The notes under the pieces: generated by a model
Seen by the model: only the letters and a program-made list of their open reading frames with translations
The model's database searches: none
What the model was told of the DNA's origin: nothing
Source: Holacanthus passer
Taxonomy: Eukaryota; Chordata; Actinopteri; Pomacanthidae
Direction: 5' to 3'
Assembly: GCA_025331565.1 (NCBI GenBank)
Contig: JAFREQ010000100.1
Span: 372,001-436,000 of the forward strand
Length of the DNA stretch: 64,000 nucleotides
In this document: positions 45,604 to 58,797 of the stretch, piece by piece
Position numbering within the stretch: the stretch's first letter is position 1
Layout: every line of letters starts with the position of its first letter
Position numbers and translations under genes: made by a program

Positions 45604-48600
45604 CAGTCATTGGGACTTCTCTTAGTAGAGCCTGAACAGTCAGCAGAGGAGGAGGAAGCGAAGGAAAGCTACTGTGTGTGCTCCTCTCCTGCCTTTTCGC
45701 CTAGTTCTCCTTCCCCTTTTCGCTGACTTGCTGTTTCCTCCTGGTGAGGGGCGTCCACAACAGGGAACTCGAGAAAGTAGAGGATGATGAAAGTGATGGT
45801 GAAGAGCAGCCCAAACTTGTACTTCTGCTGATGGATTCACAATCGGAGGAGGAGGAATTAATTATCCCTCCAGTCAAAATCCAAAAGAGGAGGATGGGCA
45901 CAAATGTGTCCTGATATGATGTGAACTAGTTTAATAGAATGAGGAGAAAGAGAGAAAGCAGGTGGAGCTGTAATTTGTTATTACTGGTCAAACGAAGCTA
46001 AGTCAGGTAGAAAACAAAAGTGTATTGATGGTTATGATATTTTGAAAAGAGAGGATGTGCTGTTTTGCATTGCCAACAATTCTGAGTGTCTTTATAGTGC
46101 TCAGACAAGCAGCTTAATAATATTAAACCTTTTAACAACACAGAATCATCCTTTCACAAAAGTAATCAGCAGCCACCAGAAGGATAAAAGTCACCTTTGC
46201 TTTGTGGATGGAAAAGAGGGACTGGAGTGCATGGGGCAAAGAAAGTAACTTAATTTTTACAAAGAGAATCAATAAGAGAGGGACAAGGCAGACAAAAGGT
46301 CTGGGTGAAACCAGAACCACTACTCAGAGGAAGAGAGTAGGAAGAGGCAGTGCAAGGCTGATGCTGTGTCTGTAAAGTTGGAAGTTGGAAATTCGCAGCT
46401 GGTAGGTCGAAATTTGATGCAATCGGTGGTTCAGCTAGTGGCTGGTAACAGGATTTTTTTTGGGCCAACATTCACTGATGTTCCCAGTTTAGCAGCTAAT
46501 CGTGCTACTATAAGTGCTACTTTATATTTCAAATTTCTATTTTAATGGATGATTAAACACTAAATATTCTACAATAGAAACTGATTGACTGGTGGAAGGC
46601 TTCAAGCCTTTTGCATCTGTGACCCCACCCATCAGTGATGCAACAATGTACCTTTTGTCCAGTGCTGCTTTACCGATGGGGTTTATGTTAGATGGATGCA
46701 AAGGTATAATTTTTTGTGCTTACCAAATATTTGGTTTACTCACCCCACCCACACCTGTCAGTTTGTTGGACTTCTGCTCAGGTTAAAATTTGGCAGTGCT
46801 GAGCTGCAGTCAGGCTGGATTTTGTTACTCTGTGGAATGGCAAAAATCAGGCAGGACAGGAAATGGTGTGGGTAAAGTCGTAAACTGCAGGAGCTAGTCG
46901 GGCTAGCATGTCAATAATGGCAGTCCACAAACATCATCAAACATTTTCATTAACCTCTGTCACTGTTGTTGCAATCACTGCAGCCAAACAGCATCCATCC
47001 ATCCAAACAATGAAGGTGGAAGCTTGTATTACTTGGCTGTGCAGTTAGAAACCGAGAATATAAGCAGTGTGAAGCAGTGAATTAGAGGTCAAACCCACCC
47101 ACTCACAAATTAACTGGACAATGAAGAGCCTTAAGATTTAGTGTATCAAAGTTTAGTCAGATTGAATTCTGCATCCAGTCAAAGTTGCATGGGTCAATTT
47201 GCAAAAGGAGCAAATGCATCTTTCTCCGTTCCTCATAGAAATCCATTGTGACTGCACCATAAAGGTATGGTCACATTACACGTCCGTCTCACAAACATTC
47301 ACTCCACTTTCCTTTCTCTTTTATTGAAGCCTGTACAACAGACATATCCAACAGACAAATGTGTTTCCTGTTTCGGTGTGCTCTCCAGCCGGCTCTGGTG
47401 GTTTCAAATTTTATACAATAAACGGCATCTTCACTCTTGAGTTTGTGATTAATATTTGCAATATTTATTTACCTGCAGAAGAAGAAGTGTGACATTTTGC
47501 CCTTTTTCAGGGGGCATGTGCAGGGCACCTTCATAGGACGGGAATGTTATGTGGCCGAATCTTTATGCAGGGAATATTGTGAGGTCACCAAACTCTGTAC
47601 CAAAAAGAAAAAAAGTTGTAAATTGTCCAGCCTTCACAGGTGCGAGATAAGTGTCAGGGGATGTCATGCACATCGGCATAGTCTAGTAAAAAGGAACTGA
47701 TACAGTAAAATCACCTGTGTGAGTCTGTTGGGAGTTTAAGGTTATAAACTTCATTGGGCTTGAGTGTATTTTGATGTTTGTCAGTATTTTTAAAGTGATG
47801 CTATGTAGGGCTAACCGTGTCCAACGAGTGCAGAATGGGAACTTCCAGATTGAGAAATTTTGCCACATGGGGTAAAATTTGGAATTTTCTGACTTTCCAA
47901 CATGTCTGGAACGCAGCAGCCTCTTCCTCTCAGTCAGGGCGATCTCCAGCATCACACATCTCCATTAACCGGGCTGCTTTCATTCCATCCCATCATCCCG
48001 CTCACTGCTCTTCCTCTGTCAGTATCGCGCTCAGGCAAAACCGTTGCACCACAGTGGACTTCAGCTCAGACGAGCTGGAGTCAGGACTGATCCCAGGACA
48101 TTAAGAGGACTGACTCTAAACCTTGTGTCGTCTCTTCGTCTGACGGACCTGACTCGCTGTGGTGTCGGGTAAAGGCAACCTACCGACATGCTGCATTTCT
48201 TTACGGGACATTTGGGGGAACCTTCATTCATGCAATGTAGCATTATGTGCGTACTAAGCCCAGATTGGGTTGCTTTGAAGTGTAAATATCTCTGAAACAA
48301 GGCAGTTATTTGAGATGGAGTCAGCACAGAGGGACACTGTGTTGTTTGGGGGAAACACAACTCCTACCGAAACCTTCAGCTTGAAAACCCGCCTCCCGAG
48401 AAGCCTTTTTAAAAACTGATTATTTATTTCTCTTTTTATTAGTTTGACTGTATCATCTTTACGTTGGGATGGGATTTTTATGGGTGCCATTTCCTTCTCA
48501 ACCTGCTGCAGTCCTGCGCCCTCACCTCGTCCATTAAAGGGTATACCATGCAGGAACCTGCCAAACATGAAGGACACTGATTATTCAGAACTCAACAGAC

Positions 48601-49750
48601 TATTTATGAGCGTTTCCTTTCTGCTTTTGTTCCTGTGTTTGTATTTTCCTGGTACTTCTCAGTTATTCTTAGCCTCCTTTAAACTTAATATTGATTTAGT
48701 TTGAAACCTGAGCACTTGTTAATCAGTGCCGTGTTCTTCTTCCCAGCTGTTTTAGAGTGCTAGCACTGCAAAGCAAAAGCTTGTATTGTAATAATTGGTC
48801 GGACATATGAATTTTCTTTTTTGTTTTCATGAACTAAACTCATGGTTTCTTTCCAGGTTACACTATCCATTGTTAATTTTTTTTTTCAATTTTTTATTCA
48901 TGTGGTTAAAGTTTTTTTACTTTTGAGTTCTATTTGAATTTGCTTTCTAATCGTTTCAATAAATTGGAGAAAGTGTCATCAAGGTAAAATCAAGTGAAGA
49001 TTTTGTTTGAGGATTTTTTTTTTCTACTGTTTCCTTGATAACTTATTGAATTTCATTGAAATAGGGAGAATACTCTGAGATGTAAAGCTGGATACATTTT
49101 ACACCAAACAAATGTATTTCCACAACCAGTGCTCAAAATATAAGGAACACCCTCCACATGTTGAGTTTGACCCACTATGAACACAATATCTCAAATTTCT
49201 CACTGATTCAAAATCAAACATGTCTTCTCTGCATGATCCACATCACTGCTCCTCCTGATTGAAGTGGATTTACCTGGGGAATGAGGTCAGGGAATGAACT
49301 TTCAGAGTTTTATTTTATCTAAAGAGCAGGTGTTTCTGTTATTTTGTACACTCGACTGTGCGTTTAATGGTCTAGAACTGCAGTGTTTCAGGAACAAAGT
49401 TAGTGGATTTAGAGGGAGAACATTGGTCTGGATTTCTGACACCAGAACAGTGTCATCAGCCCAAAATCCACACCTTTAAACTTGACTGTGGAACTTAACA
49501 AAACTGACACAGGATCAGAGGACCCTGGTTAACCTGGCTAATTTTCCTGCTGGACTCAGAGGCAGTGACCAAACCTGCCACAGGTTTGGACCTACAGTAG
49601 TCGCTGTGGCTGGCTTTAATGCCTAATGTGAATGTGCCTATCTGTATATACTGAAAGTGAGTGATTGTGACTTGAGTCTGATGCTATGTGTGTGGGCTGA
49701 TCTGCTGATACGGTCATGTCAAATAAATGGTTTCGTTTTCTAACCAGACT
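45604..49750 (+). other. zmym2: zmym2 3' UTR (inferred)
   Basis: About 4.1 kb without a recognisable gene. AATAAA signals at 47417-47422, 48958-48963 and 49722-49727 suggest alternative ends; the last is preceded by a Pumilio-type TGTATATA at 49643-49650. A GTGCTCAAAATATAAGGAAC segment near 49129 resembles a transposon end but is not resolved. Confidence 0.5.
49722..49727 (+). terminator. zmym2: candidate distal poly(A) signal of zmym2
   Basis: AATAAA followed by a T/G-rich stretch (GGTTTCGTTTTCT). It is the last one before the intergenic interval. Proximal alternatives lie at 47417 and 48958. Confidence 0.5.
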
Positions 49751-51834
49751 CCTTAACAGTGAGCTTTTATTTGCCTGTAGTAAAAACAGCAACAAAGATA
49801 TTAAAGGGTGAGTTCACCACATTATAATAAAGAATGCATTTTCATATCTCCCCCTAGTGGAATTGAGCAGTGAGGTTTGGAGTTTTTGGCTGTTGGAGTT
49901 TTTAAAATTACTTTTATGTTTTAATTAAAAATCCATTCATATCCATTGTTTTGGGTTGACAGCACAAAGACACAAATCATAGCCATTAAGGCTAAGATTT
50001 GTGTCTGAGTTTTGGTGAACTGACCCTTGAAGAATCAGGGTGGTGTGCAGAAGGTTGATGGTGCAAATCCCCCAAATGGGGAAATAGAGCAAAGAATAGT
50101 GTGGAAAAGGGAATGAAAAATGAAATAATACTCATACTGCAGACAACTGAACATTACACCCATATGTAATAGTTGAACATCTCATTCCAAAACCAAGAGC
50201 AATAATCTGCTGCTATATCAGCCTCCACTCTTCTGGTTTCAGACTTTCCACCAGATGTTGAACCTGGTTGCAGGGATTTGTTCCCATTCAGACACAAAAG
50301 CATTAATGAGGTCCAACACTGATGTCCAGTGATGAGGTCTGATTCACAGTTGGTGTTCCAGTTCATCCCAAAGGTGCAGGATGTGGTTGAGGTCAGGACT
50401 GTGTGCAGACCAGTTCAAGTTCAATCACCACACTAAACTGGGAAACCATTTCTTTATGGAGCTGGCATTTGTGCACAGAGGGTCCTGTCATGTTGAGAGG
50501 GCAAAGGGTCACACTGCTGCCACAAAGTTGGAAGCACAATAAAACATCATTGATTTCTGTTGAGTTGAGATTTCCCTTAACTGGAGCTTAAGGGTTGAAA
50601 TCAAACTATGAATAACAGCTCCAGACACATACCTGTGTGCAGGTATGTCCAAATACTTTTGACCAATATAACTTTATCCCTTGTGACATGAGACAAAGCA
50701 GTATGTCATTCTTTTCCTAATATTTCACACCAGTTCATTCAATTAAGATAATTATTCACATAAAAGAGCCTAAACTTGGCACAGATCCAGTTGGCACATG
50801 TTTCTTGCATGTCTTCATTAGGAGGCTGTCGATGTGTGGCAAAAAGGCAGACGTTAAGGGAACAGTTATGGGTCAATGGCCTTGTTATCCATTTTAATAC
50901 AAAAGATTACAAAATGATGTGAGTCCCAAGAAGACCATCAGCTTTTTCCCCGGTGTCCAGGTTAAAATGATGACAGCGTGTTAAGGTTGGGCCAACACGA
51001 GGGCCTCTCCACTGTGTTCTGACCTTCCTCACTGCTATCATGTCCCATTTTTTTACAAGGTGCCAGGCGGACATGACACCGAGGCAGCGAGAGTTATCTG
51101 ACAGATGACAGACAGCAGGGCAGGAGGAGGCGTGGCCTGTCGACACCCCGGCGTCGGCGCAACAGCCAGGGAGACGAGGCTCGGGCTCACGAGACAGGAG
51201 GTCGTGTTGGAAAGGTTAAAGAGGCCGGTATGGGTTGTGTCACTATGCGGGAATTAGATACAATGGACCACCACAAAATCCTGTTTTGATTTTCTTGACA
51301 CATAAACAAAATCTGGAACTGTGGCTCAGATGTGTCTTTTGAGAACAGAGTCAAAACGTCCCGTGTAAAAATGAATGAAACAAATAACGTTGGCACACTT
51401 TTGTTAAGTTGGTCGGCTGTAATTCTGCTTCACTCAGGAAGGGTTTTTGGGACATAATGAGCTGAATACAGAGAGTAAAGTACTGTAGCTCACTCATGAC
51501 TGATTTGACTGAGCTCATTCTTTAACCATAAGGTTGCTGTTATTCTATTTTTTTCATACTGCAAATCTGACAAACAGATCAGGAGAAACGAATGAATCAG
51601 TCCATCTCGCAATACTTTTTAAATGTCTCTTGCGCCAGCTCCATAGCCCAGTGTTTCCTACTGACAACTCCAACCTATAATTAGTCACAAATATATAGTT
51701 TAATATTTTATAAAAGAGGGCAGTAGTTCCCTAAGACAGGCGGTGACTTTGGATTTAAGAAAATGTTACTCAGACTGAGGTAAACAATACATTTGTTGGG
51801 GACTATTCTCAGTGGCGGATTAATACACATTTGG
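49751..51834. other. zmym2-gja3 intergenic, proximal part
   Basis: Contains the Tc1 relic at 50146-50670. The GC-richer stretch 50940-51230 includes tandem TGACAG-type (TALE/Meis-like) motifs around 51100. No gene is supported. Confidence 0.5.
50146..50670. mobile_element. internally deleted Tc1-like element
   Basis: The order of blocks matches a very common teleost Tc1 repeat: CATCTCATTCCAAAACCA, CTCCACTCTTCTGGTTTCAG, GTTCCAGTTCATCCCAAAGG, GGTTGAGGTCAGGACTGTGT, CTGCCACAAAGTTGGAAGCA, ending in AGGTATGTCCAAATACTTTT. No transposase frame survives. Confidence 0.75.
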
Positions 51835-52060
51835 TGCTTTATTTGAGTGAGTATTTCTGACAGCAGGATGGTGTGTGTGGGACTGACTCAAAATGAACTA
51901 CAGTGTGTGTGTTCGTGGTAATGAAGGAAACTGTCACCCTCATTCATGTTGTAATAGTTTTTGGACAACAGTGGACCTCTATGGCACAGAGGAATACTTA
52001 CATGTACAGTACTTGTCGAGTCATTGATGGTTTTGGACAATAATAAAAAAATAAAGAATA
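51835..52060 (+). repeat. interspersed repeat, copy B
   Basis: Collinear with 7170-7425 in the same orientation: GACTCAAAATGAACTACAGT, GTGTTCGTGGTAATGAAGGA, TTTTTGGACAACAGTGGA, GCACAGAGGAATA, GATGGTTTTGGACAATAAT. It may start at the CAGTGGCGGATTA at 51812. Class unknown. Confidence 0.65.
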
Positions 52061-52849
52061 TCCAAAGCTTCATCCTGTAATGAATGCAGACTTTTCAGGA
52101 GGCAAACACACAGGAGTGACCAGAGACGAGGCTGCTTCTGTCTTTGTGCCCGAGAGAAAAAGAGCACTGTCCTGACTCTCCCAATGGGGGGCACTACGCC
52201 CTCGCTGTGAACCCCTCCCCAGGGACCGGCTGGGGTATTGGTGAGCTCGTGGTTCATCCGCGCCACCATCACCACCACCAGACGTGTTGGTAAACTATAA
52301 CACCCATCATCATTAGCCACAGGAAGAGCCGCTGCTTTGTTGAGTGTCAGGACCCACGTCTGACAAGAGGTTCACGTCTGCAGCCGGCCTCCCCTCTCCT
52401 CCCCACCTCCTGCTCCCCCCCACCACCCCCTGCCTCGCCCTCTCACCCTCCACACAGAAGAAGCAGTGCAGGAAAACTCAAATCTTTCGGAGGCTTTAAG
52501 GAAAAACAGTCCCCCGTTTCACCTCACATTTTTTGGGGGGTGGTGGTGGACGGGCGGAGGTACAAAACACCGTGACAAAACCCAATTTTTTGAAGAGGCA
52601 AGCTTTTTTCTTTCTGTGCTATCTGTCAGAGTTGGCCAGACTCCAGTAACTTGTCCCATTGATCTAAAGCTAAAACGGCCCTGTGCGCCCACACAGCCAG
52701 GCCTGCGAGGGGTGTAAAAACATTTTTTCACCCTCGTGGGGTTTTTTTTTGTTTGGGCTCAATCCCCAGCTCTTTCAGGGGACATAAAGAAAGCGCTGTG
52801 CTCAGCAGGGTCATGTGGGCGAGGCCCGGGGGGTAGACTATAGGTGGCG

Positions 52850-52945
52850 ATTAGGGCCTCTAATGTGCAATGAATCCTCTTCGAATCACATGATATGAAC
52901 TAATGTCGCCATTTAATGATAAAACAACAGCGACTGGGAGGGAAG
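52850..52945. promoter_or_regulatory. candidate conserved non-coding block
   Basis: Clusters TAAT/ATTA-type and CATTTAATGAT motifs (GCGATTAGGGCCTCTAATG, CATTTAATGATAAAACAAC) in complex, non-repetitive sequence between two genes. No comparison was possible, so this is only a guess from composition. Confidence 0.25.
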
Positions 52946-52949
52946 AGTC

Positions 52950-52991
52950 AGTGTGTGTGTGTGTCTGTGTGTCTGTGTGTGTTTGTGTGTG
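52950..52991. repeat. (GT)n microsatellite
   Basis: GT units interrupted by CT and TT. Confidence 0.9.
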
Positions 52992-53461
52992 GATGCAGCT
53001 GCACAGAGGACAAGAGGGCAGGAATGGATGACAACTGCATTTCTCAGGTTGTGTGCCTCAACACACAGCGCAGGACCAGTTAAAGGACATGAAAGAGTTT
53101 AGCTGGGATGTGGGTTCAAGTGCAACACATCCTCCAGTTATTCTTCCTCTCATCCTCTCGGATACTTTTCTTTTCACTCATTTCTTACATGTGGCAGGGC
53201 TTCTTCCAAACTCAGGATGATATCTGGATTTCATTTGATGGACAACAGCTGCCTACCCCCTGCAGACACACACACAGAACGGTGTAGCCTTGGCTGTGGC
53301 TGGTGGTGGGGGGAGTGGGGGACTTGGATTAGGTTAAATTTAGGATGGTCTGACCCTATTTGGTGAGCTATAGTGAAGCAGCGAGTGCAACAACCCCTTC
53401 AGTGCAGAGTCACCAAACTCATCTTTTTCCAAAACACACCCCTGACACATCAGCCAGTCAG

Positions 53462-53487
53462 ACACACACACACACACACACACACAC
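53462..53487. repeat. (AC)n microsatellite
   Basis: Thirteen uninterrupted units. Confidence 0.95.
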
Positions 53488-53690
53488 TGTTCCCCTTTGA
53501 AGCCAGAGTCACATTCATTCCATATCTTCCACAGCAGCCGCTCTCCTCTTCTTCAGCTTGTCCCTCAAAAGTAAAAACTCAAGTTGACATGAGCAGCTCT
53601 TACAGGTTTGTTGATGATGTGATGATGTGAGGAGTCCACCAATCAGAGGACACCAGAGACACCTTACAGCATCCTTCCAAATTAATGTTA

Positions 53691-56600
53691 ATAACCTTCT
53701 CCAGTTGCAAGAACAGTGAGAAGAGTGCAAGAACTTTGCTGCAGCTATTTTTTTTTATCATTTATTATTTTTTTGTTTACATTTTTGAAATGACTCTAAA
53801 AAAAGAAAGTGATCAGAAAAATAGATTATTGGACAAACACTGGTCAAATACACAAGCAAAACGTAAATATAGATTACCTTCAAGGGAAGCTCTTAAATCA
53901 CTGCAGAAACCAACCACATCCCTAAATAAAACACTCAAAATGCCAAATTGAGATTTGAGTTTAATCGAACTGAAATCAAACACATGGAAACTGGACTGGA
54001 CTTGAATCTGTTTCCAGCTCTGTGGTGTGTGAACTCTGCTCCTGACAGGTCACATAAGGACGTTGTGGTTCAGAGTGAAGTGAGTGCTGCTTTTTACATT
54101 TGTGTAATTATTCATTTGTGCTTTAGTTGATCTCTAAAGAGACAGGGAACAATGGATTGAGATACAGTTGTGTACCTGTATTTATTTTCAGCTTTGAGTT
54201 TCAGGGAGCACCTTTGGGGAGTCCTGATGGACGTACCCTGGTGCATTCGGCACTCAGGTAAAGTCGGCCAGGTGCATTGTGGGCACTGTGTCCATACCCC
54301 CGCCTGACCTGTAGGTGTCCCCGCAGAGCTGACCTCTCCTCACACAATTCCCTCATAATGCTCTTTCTCCCTCTTTCAATGGACAGACAGTCAAAACAAG
54401 CCGCAACCACATGACCGCTCACTGTACGAATGCTGCAACATTACATCATTTAACAACCACAGAGTGTGTGTAACAAGGCCCTTTTTATGTGAACTGCATA
54501 CAAAATGTAACAGGTTATTTGACTAGACGAGATTACTTTTACTTATTTTGATTTTTTTTTTTTTGTCAAGTTGTGGTCAGACAAAAACTTTTCAGAGGGT
54601 TTTCCTGTCACGTGACACTAAAATAATACATACTGTATCTGAGGCATTTAATGATTTATCTGATTAGCGACAGAGATTTCTGAAGTTCACAAGTCACTTT
54701 CTGATTAGTTTGCCGTTGTGGAACAAGACTGTTAAAATGATGCATTTTGTCTAAAAGCCAACTGATCCAAGAGATTTCAGGCAGGGTGGTGCACTGCCTC
54801 AATGCACACACAGCTCACGGACTCTGTAGGTACTGAATCTGGAAACATGGTGGTTTTAAATGATCTCAGTTGGAGGTTATATTTTTAATGACACAAATGA
54901 CACATGATGGGCTTTTAAGAGATTTTTATTTTCATCAGGTTAAAGTTTGTCTGTTTTTAGCAATTAAACTAATATAAAAATCATAAAATAAAGGCATTGA
55001 ATTTGAAATTTATACCATTTGACTGAAAGGTATCAGGACTAGGACAGTCAAGTCCTGCAACACACCTACCAAGAGGCTGTTATTGCTCACACTGTCATGG
55101 TATGAACACAATGCACGTGAACGATTGTGCACCTCATAGCTGGTTGGTGGTTCTGAGAGCATGGCCGTGGCCATTTTATTGTTCTTCTAAGCCTACGGGT
55201 TTTATTATTGACTATGACCATTTTATATCTTGAAATTAGACTCCTGGCATTTTTGAGATTTTGAATCAGTGCTAAGAACATGAAGGGGAAATGATTTACA
55301 GAAATTTTAATTGAATTTGAAGTAACTTTTCTTTTGGTGGCAAAAAACTCAGATGAAAGGAAAACCCTGACTTTTCTCTAAAAATACAAAATCAATGCAC
55401 TCTTTTCTCAGAAAGCTTGGCGGTCAATAACTTACCTCCTCCACTGTGTTTCTGATGGGCAATTTTGAAAATGAATTTTCCAATTCACAGTTATTGCTGA
55501 TTACTGTTTATTGGACTATTTTTTTTGGAATTTTGGAAAATAACTTTACTAAGTTTGCATGATCTTATATTTACGGATGCAGTCAGAACAGTCTGGTATC
55601 AAAGTAGAAAAGTTTCTCCCAAACAAACCAACATGTTTCCATGAGCCAGCGGTCAGGCCAGAAACAAATTCATCACACTCCTGAAATACATAAAGAGGGC
55701 CTGAGGTATTTGTGCTGTGGGCTGAGTGTGAATTTGTTAGGTGATTAAAGGCTAAATATAGCCTCCTGTCTGCTCCGAGCTGAAGACTGGTGACTCAGTG
55801 GCAGACGTTCTCTTTCTGTGGCAGTCACTTTTCCACAACAGAGCCAAGTGGGGCTTTACAGGGGCCCCGGGACTCAAAATGGATAAAACCACCACTGAAA
55901 CCCCTATCCACGATCAATACTTCCTGTGTCCATGTTACAGTGTTAAATTTATTTTTTCAATTAATATGTGGTGAATGCATGGATATTCACACAATGTAAA
56001 TGTAGACAAATGCTGCCTTCAATGATGGAAACATGTCAGTGAAAGTGTTATTCTAGTTTCAATCTATGAAATCTGTAAGCTTCAACTACTGGAATCTCAA
56101 AAGCTGATTAAAAACCCTGAATGATAGATATGACTTTTTACAAAAAACTGGCCCTGCAGTGGAAACAGGACTGCTGACTGAGTGACGGGCTCAGGCCTCC
56201 AGCCAGTCGTGCCAACAGATCGACTATCTCCCGTCACTCCTCAGCCACTGGACCCAAGAGCCCAGCACTCATGTTCTGTACTCTGTTGTTCGACCCAATG
56301 CCAAATATCCTGTGCAAAGTCATCCTTCCACATCCCAATGCAGTGAACAAACATTCAATTTGAGACTGTTTAAAGGATAGAAACATAATCAACTGCACAG
56401 ATCTTGGTGGCTTATTTATGTTTACCTATATGTTTAGTAAAGGAAACCAAATATACTGAAAAAAGACCCAGAGAGACAAATTAAACCAATCAATCGATCA
56501 ATATATTTACACTGAGTAACTGACTGAGCGTATTAGTGGACACTTGTATTTAAATAAATGATATCAAAAGTGGAAAAGAGAAGTTGTACATAAAAAATCT

Positions 56601-56740
56601 AATAATAATTCAAACCACTAAAGCTATACAACAAAACAGGACAATTAAACTTGGACTCTTAAACATCTGTCATCTAAAGTTGCATCAGTAAATTATTTTA
56701 TACCAGATTATCATATAGATTTATTTTGTCTTAGTGGAAC
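53691..56740. other. intergenic, nothing firmly recognised
   Basis: Mostly AT-rich. Stretches 54190-54420 and 55680-55870 have more complex composition and could be regulatory, but no motif set stands out. Confidence 0.5.
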
Positions 56741-57425
56741 CTGCCTGTGTCATGAAGAATGTGTTGAATACTAAATGAATCCACTCCGCCCAATCGTATT
56801 AATACTCACATTCCACGAGGCACGGGCCGAGGAGGTGGAGTTGCTGCCATCTACGACTCAAGCCTATTAATCAAACCCAAACCTAAACTCTTTCATAACT
56901 CATTTAAAACCTTTTTCCTTGTCTGGTCTCTCACATCCAACCTGGAAATCACTGCAGACAATTCTATTCATTGTAGTGTACCACGCGTAAAGCAGACAGT
57001 GTTCTTAAAACTGATGAAGTAATTATTGTAGGTGATTTTAATGCGCATGTGTTGTTGTTCTGACTTATGACATTGAAATTGAAGACTTAACAGTCTTTGC
57101 ACAGAATCTATTATTTCATAATATCTGAATTCTTATTTCCTTTCCTACACTCAATCCATAGTGCTGTAGCTACATTTCAGGAAGTGACTCCATAGTTCAA
57201 TGTCAGGCCTAAATATAACTGAGGACTCCTATGCTAATTTTAGGCCCTCTCAAATTGATCATCTTGTTGATATCACTCGAGGCCTCAGTAGTAACAACTT
57301 CAACGACTTCTTTAAAATTTAAACTGTTAGAGACAAAATTCATCACCTCCTGCCTTCAACAGGTACAGATTTATCTTCAAATACGGGAACGTCAGAAACA
57401 GCTGTAAAACCTGGCTTTTACGATG
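56740..57425 (+). pseudogene. L1-like non-LTR retrotransposon endonuclease relic
   Basis: The frame from 56774 reads NESTPPNRINTHIPRGTGRG then GGVAAIYDSSLLINPKPK, matching the endonuclease of L1-type fish LINEs. After a frameshift, 57013-57051 reads DEVIIVGDFNAHV, the conserved GDFN motif. Later bases (IHHLLPSTGTDLSS region) continue in broken frames. Both ends are missing. Confidence 0.8.
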
Positions 57426-58790
57426 ACTCAAAAATATTTGAAGTATACTAGAACATTTAGTTAGTCCACTTTGTACTTATACGACTGATCTGGTTTGGCT
57501 GTTGCTTTGTTGACGCCCACCGTGCCCAAAGATCAAAAGGAACTTCATCAGCAGCTGTAAATTTCACCCACCTCCATCATGTCTTGCACACTGTTGTAAA
57601 TCGTCACTCAGCTCTTGCGATGATGCAGACTGAGTTTGTGATCGATGTTTGACTCTCAGGTGTGACACTGACACGGCCGTCTTATTTTAATTATTTCTGG
57701 ATGTGGTTATGAAGTGGGTCTGGCCGTTCGTGCGACTCTGGCTCAGCGTCGCATTCTGACATTCACTGTCGGAATGCGGAGTGAGGGAGTGAGCACTTGG
57801 GAGGTCAGAGGTCAGAGAGTCTACAAAGAGAGTAAGGCCTCAGACACTCAGAAGTTGTTGTGATGCTGGTGTTGGCAGCACATAAACTAAAGAGCAAACG
57901 GGAAGCCAGCCGTTTAAATGAACAAGAACTACATGCTGCCAAAAACTGATTTGTGGACAGATTATGTCACTGACAATAATATATCATAGCAAAACAGTAT
58001 TGAGGCTAGAACTACCAGTTTTGGTTCCTTCACATACACGGGACACGAAAAACAAAGTTGTGACTCATTATCTTGTGTAGGCTAGTACATAAAATATTAA
58101 AAGTCTAATTAAAATATATACAATTAAAATCTAATAATTAAAATTTTAAAAAAAGCATGACCTGCATCAATAATATAAGTTGCAAATAAATAAAGACAAC
58201 TAATCAATTTAAACAACATAAGAACTATAAAAATACATATTACAACAAATTATTCAAGTATTTGTAAAAAATCTAGGTCTTTTTTTACGTCTACCTTTTT
58301 GAGTACTTTGCTAAGTCAGACATTGAGACTAAGTATGTATATATTTTCAACTTACTTTTGGTTCTTTGAAGCACCTAGAAATTGCATCTTTACGAGATCA
58401 AATGATGTATTTGATTCTTTCTCCACAAAAACTAAATTAGTCGACTCTGGAAATCTATGTCAAATATTAGATAAGGGAGACAACTGAGCTCAGTCCATCT
58501 GCTGATGAAGACCGTGAAATGTAGTTGAAAGCTAGTTACTGGAGCTTGACTTGATTTTTCTTTATAGCATCACATCTCCTCGTGATATATGAGATACGAG
58601 GATTGTTGTTAGGACTTTTGACCTTGACCTAAACATGTCAGCCTCACCAGTCTTCATCTGCTGTGTTGATAACTTAATATTTTATCTTCCTCTGTCATTG
58701 ATAGTAGTTGTACTTTTGAGGTGGCTGCTCACATACATCGACGCAGCTTTACAAAAACTGAAAGCAAGGACAACAAATATGGTACAAAAA
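57426..58790. other. intergenic upstream of the gja3 3' end
   Basis: A GC-richer block at 57640-57860 holds a perfect DR1 (57802-57814). The rest is AT-rich, with nothing recognised apart from a CTGATGA...GAAA stretch near 58502 that I do not accept as a ribozyme. Confidence 0.5.
57802..57814 (+). promoter_or_regulatory. DR1 nuclear-receptor-type site
   Basis: AGGTCA G AGGTCA, two perfect half-sites with one base between, as bound by RXR heterodimers or HNF4. It lies about 1 kb past the inferred gja3 3' end. Function is unknown. Confidence 0.4.
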
Positions 58791-58791
58791 A

Positions 58792-58797
58792 TTTATT
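58792..58797 (-). terminator. gja3: candidate poly(A) signal of gja3
   Basis: TTTATT on the + strand is AATAAA on the gene strand. It lies about 3 kb after the stop codon. No better signal is seen between it and the stop. Confidence 0.45.

Larger units (their letters stand above)
52061..53690. other. intergenic with candidate regulatory sequence
   Basis: C-rich stretch at 52385-52460, a homeodomain-motif-rich block at 52850-52945, a (GT)n at 52950-52991 and a (CA)n at 53462-53487. Short frames here look like chance. Confidence 0.45.

Noticed and set aside
58502..58519. Hammerhead-like core CTGATGA...GAAA
   Set aside because: The seven bases between cannot form stem II, and no flanking stems I and III are visible.
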